Shown: piece by piece, positions 5,954 to 8,094 of the stretch | Layout of the letters: every line of letters begins with the position of its first letter | Position numbering within the stretch: the first letter of the stretch is position 1 | Source of the DNA: Rhodothermales bacterium | Lineage (GTDB): Bacteria > Bacteroidota > Rhodothermia > Rhodothermales > UBA10348 | Reading direction: 5' to 3' | NCBI GenBank assembly: GCA_013003255.1 | Contig: JABDJZ010000600.1 | Coordinates: 1 to 8,094, forward strand | Length of the DNA: 8,094 nt | Translations under genes and position numbers: made by a program | Notes under the pieces: model-generated | Databases searched by the model: none | What the model was told of the DNA's origin: nothing | What the model saw: the letters and a program-made list of their open reading frames with translations, nothing else

Positions 5954-8071
5954 TCAGGCGCTGGTGCGCTGGCCTGCTCCGGAACGCGCCTCCTGCTGAC
6001 GCGGCACAGCCCCGCGGTCTACAGCCTGCCGGGCCGCCTCTGCATCTTCCACCGTCGCTCCAGCAAGCGGAAAGTCCACAAAGACAGAGGTGCCGACGCC
6101 CTTCTCGGAGGTGATGCGAATCGTGCCACCGAGGCGATCCACGAGTTTCTTGGAGACGGTCAGACCAAGCCCTGAGCCTTCATGCTCACGGTTGGCTTCC
6201 ATCTGTTCCTGACGGAAGTCGTCAAACAGGTGGGGCAGAAACCCGGGGTCGATACCCACGCCGGTATCGTTGACCTCGAGCGTCGCGACCTGTCCCCGGG
6301 TTGTAACCTGGGCCCGAACTGCACCGCCATCCGTGAACTTGATGGCGTTGTCGACCAGGTTCGTGACGATTCGGTCCACGCAGGCGCGATCAAGGTCACA
6401 CAGCGCGCCCGGTGCCTTGTTTTCAAAGGTAAAGGAAAGGCTTTTCCGTTTGGCCAGTGGTTCGAGACGTTCCGTGGCCTCTTTGACCAGTTCCCCGAGA
6501 TCCATCCGGGTCACTTCCAGTCCATCCCGACCCGACTCTATTCGGGCCAGCTCCAGCACGGAGTTGATGGTGTTCAAGAGTCGGTGTGCCGACTCACGGA
6601 TCAGGCCCGTGAACTCCCGAAGGCCGTCAGGCACCTCATCATGCAGCACCTGGGAGAATCCCATGATGCCGGAAATCGGCGTTCTGATCTCGTGTGACAT
6701 GTTGGTCAGGAAGGCCGTCTTCAGGCGGGCCATGTCCTCGGCGCGATCCCTGGCCAGGACCAGTTCCTGCTCGTAAAGCTCGCGCTCCGTATCCAGTCTG
6801 GATCGATGCACACCGATGGCCATCAGATCCGCGATATCCCGCGCGATGTTGAAATGCTCTTCGGAGAACGCTTCGGCCAAGGATGACGCAACCGTCAGCA
6901 CGCCGACTACTTCGTCGCGTACTACCAACGGAACGTCCACATAGCTCAGCAGACCTTCGCGAAGCATGGCCTTCTCTACGGCTGACGCCTCGTCTTCAGC
7001 GGCCAGGTCCGCACAAGACCGCACCTTGGCGTGCGTTTGAACCTCAGCGAAAGGAATCGTGTCACCGATTTTCCGATGGACCTTGTAGGTGGCCGTCTGC
7101 CCGACGATCCAGGCCTCACCGGTTCGCGTATCGCTTTCGACCAGGGTCATACGTGCGGCCGGCAACAGCTTCATGCCCATGGAGAGTGCCAATTCGGCTG
7201 ATTCCTCGACGGACTTGCCCTCCAACAGGGACCGTTCCACGGCATTCAGCAACTGGAGTCGTTCGGTATAGCGCCGGAGCGACACCTCGGCCTTCTTTCG
7301 GACCCCTACTTCGTGCTCCAGGTCCGCCTTCCGCTTCTCCAGGTGCCTGTTCAGTTCCTCCAGGTCGGCCATGGCAGAGGCCATTGTGTTCTCAAACAGC
7401 GACTTGTACTTGGACTCGCTTGCCTGGAGCGATCGCTGCGTCTGCCGATGTTCGCGAACTGACGAGTAGAGATCTCCTGCCTGACGACGCACGGACATGT
7501 GACGCTGCTGCCACTCCTCTGCGGTATTCCTAAGACGCTTCATCTGGACGGCACCGGCGGCTGACGCCAGGGCCAGCAAGACCATGAACCCGGCAAATCC
7601 GGCAACAAGCATGCGGTCCTGCTTGAGGCTGGCCTGCTGAGCGTCGCGGGACAGACCTACATAGATGGTGCCGGCGAGCCAGTCATTAACCACCACCGTG
7701 GCTCGTGCATCCACGATTTCAGGACTCGAAACCCCGGACACCTGGGACTCCCAGTCGACATTGAGATCTACGTTGGGGAAGGCCGTAGCCACCACCTTCC
7801 CTCGCTCGTTCACCACGACAGCGTACGCCAGATCCGGCTCAAGGCGGGCGAGCTCTGCCGCGTCACGCAGCGTAGTTGATCTCGAACCAGCCAACCCGAC
7901 CCGCGCATTGGCGGCCAGGTAGTCTGCGGTTGACCGGGCGCGGAATGAGAGATCCTCCTCAAGCCGACCCTCCATTTGGGCCGGTACGAACACAAACAGC
8001 GCAACGCCGGTTACGGCTAGCAGCACTGCGACAGTCAGGATGACGGCCGTGATTCGCTTGGATTTTCTCAT
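5954..8071 (-). CDS. Membrane-bound sensor histidine kinase with periplasmic sensor, coiled coil, GAF, HisKA and HATPase_c
   Basis: Two-component sensor that should autophosphorylate on His and pass the phosphate to an Asp of a response regulator. 705 residues. TM1 ~8-30; periplasmic sensor ~31-152 with a Cache/CHASE8-like look (AYAVVVNERGKVVATA 82-97); TM2 ~154-176; long coiled coil ~180-275; GAF domain ~277-420 (YVDVPLVVRDEVVGVLTVAS 377-396 is the typical core). HisKA has the H box SHEIRTP with phospho-acceptor His460. HATPase_c shows the N box NLVDNAIKFT (571-580), G1 DTGVGI (602-607), F box FDDFRQ (616-621) and G2 GSGLGL (632-637), so catalysis should be intact. The last ~35 residues are an Ala/Arg/Gln-rich tail with no recognised domain. 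No receiver domain is fused and no response regulator is in the window, so partner and signal are unknown. ATG at 8071 is chosen because it gives the short basic leader MRKSKR before TM1. No Shine-Dalgarno is visible in the 23 upstream bases. Confidence 0.93.
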   Translation of the reverse strand: MRKSKRITAVILTVAVLLAVTGVALFVFVPAQMEGRLEEDLSFRARSTADYLAANARVGLAGSRSTTLRDAAELARLEPDLAYAVVVNERGKVVATAFPNVDLNVDWESQVSGVSSPEIVDARATVVVNDWLAGTIYVGLSRDAQQASLKQDRMLVAGFAGFMVLLALASAAGAVQMKRLRNTAEEWQQRHMSVRRQAGDLYSSVREHRQTQRSLQASESKYKSLFENTMASAMADLEELNRHLEKRKADLEHEVGVRKKAEVSLRRYTERLQLLNAVERSLLEGKSVEESAELALSMGMKLLPAARMTLVESDTRTGEAWIVGQTATYKVHRKIGDTIPFAEVQTHAKVRSCADLAAEDEASAVEKAMLREGLLSYVDVPLVVRDEVVGVLTVASSLAEAFSEEHFNIARDIADLMAIGVHRSRLDTERELYEQELVLARDRAEDMARLKTAFLTNMSHEIRTPISGIMGFSQVLHDEVPDGLREFTGLIRESAHRLLNTINSVLELARIESGRDGLEVTRMDLGELVKEATERLEPLAKRKSLSFTFENKAPGALCDLDRACVDRIVTNLVDNAIKFTDGGAVRAQVTTRGQVATLEVNDTGVGIDPGFLPHLFDDFRQEQMEANREHEGSGLGLTVSKKLVDRLGGTIRITSEKGVGTSVFVDFPLAGATVEDAEAARQAVDRGAVPRQQEARSGAGQRTSA

Positions 8072-8094
8072 TGCAGGGGAATTGAGCGGTGGCC

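Noticed and set aside
1..8094. CRISPR array, insertion sequence, phage or defence gene
   Set aside because: I found no spaced direct repeats, transposase motifs or terminal inverted repeats. All coding space is accounted for by housekeeping genes and one sensor kinase.

Overview
This window is a housekeeping region of a GC-rich (roughly 60% GC by eye) Gram-negative-type bacterium. Several features suggest Bacteroidota in the broad sense, most likely the Rhodothermota/Rhodothermales branch. The YidC has a full periplasmic domain and a block around residues 484-505 (LPFTIPLYGDF followed by FTVLMGLSM) that recalls Bacteroidota YidC. It also has Lys where most YidC proteins have the conserved hydrophilic-groove Arg. 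MnmE carries an ELELDFGEEDLEF segment of the kind seen in that phylum. None of the six protein starts has a clear Shine-Dalgarno sequence. The phylum call is inference from remembered family features, not from a search.

Layout: bases 1-5555 form one tightly packed minus-strand cluster, read right to left: rpmH (5400-5555), rnpA (4934-5371), yidC (3133-4926), mnmE (1687-3132) and mnmG (1-1690, 3' end cut by the window edge). Spacings are 28 nt (holding a perfect hairpin), 7 nt, 0 nt (stop TAG directly followed by ATG) and a 4-nt ATGA overlap. It is very probably one operon. It links ribosome assembly (L34), tRNA 5' maturation (RNase P protein), membrane protein insertion (YidC) and tRNA wobble modification (the MnmE-MnmG complex). 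The yidD gene that often sits between rnpA and yidC is absent.

Bases 5556-5684 are a divergent promoter region. On the plus strand, a sigma70-like promoter (TTGACA, 18 nt, TATTTT) ends about 10 nt before tRNA-Gly(CCC) at 5685-5757. tRNA-Val(TAC) follows at 5825-5898. Neither tRNA gene encodes its CCA tail. Bases 5899-5953 hold two GC-rich hairpins between the convergent tRNA-Val gene and the kinase, a likely bidirectional transcript end.

Bases 5954-8071 on the minus strand encode a 705-residue membrane sensor histidine kinase. It has two membrane segments flanking a periplasmic sensor, a long coiled coil, a GAF domain, and HisKA and HATPase_c domains. It has no receiver domain, and no response regulator is in view. 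Its start lies 23 bases from the right edge.

The gene content is ordinary, and I see no convincing undescribed system. The points worth a second look are small: the hairpin at the rnpA start, the back-to-back promoter region, the repeated-arm hairpins after tRNA-Val, the degenerate PAS in the kinase, and the basic tail and Lys substitution in YidC.
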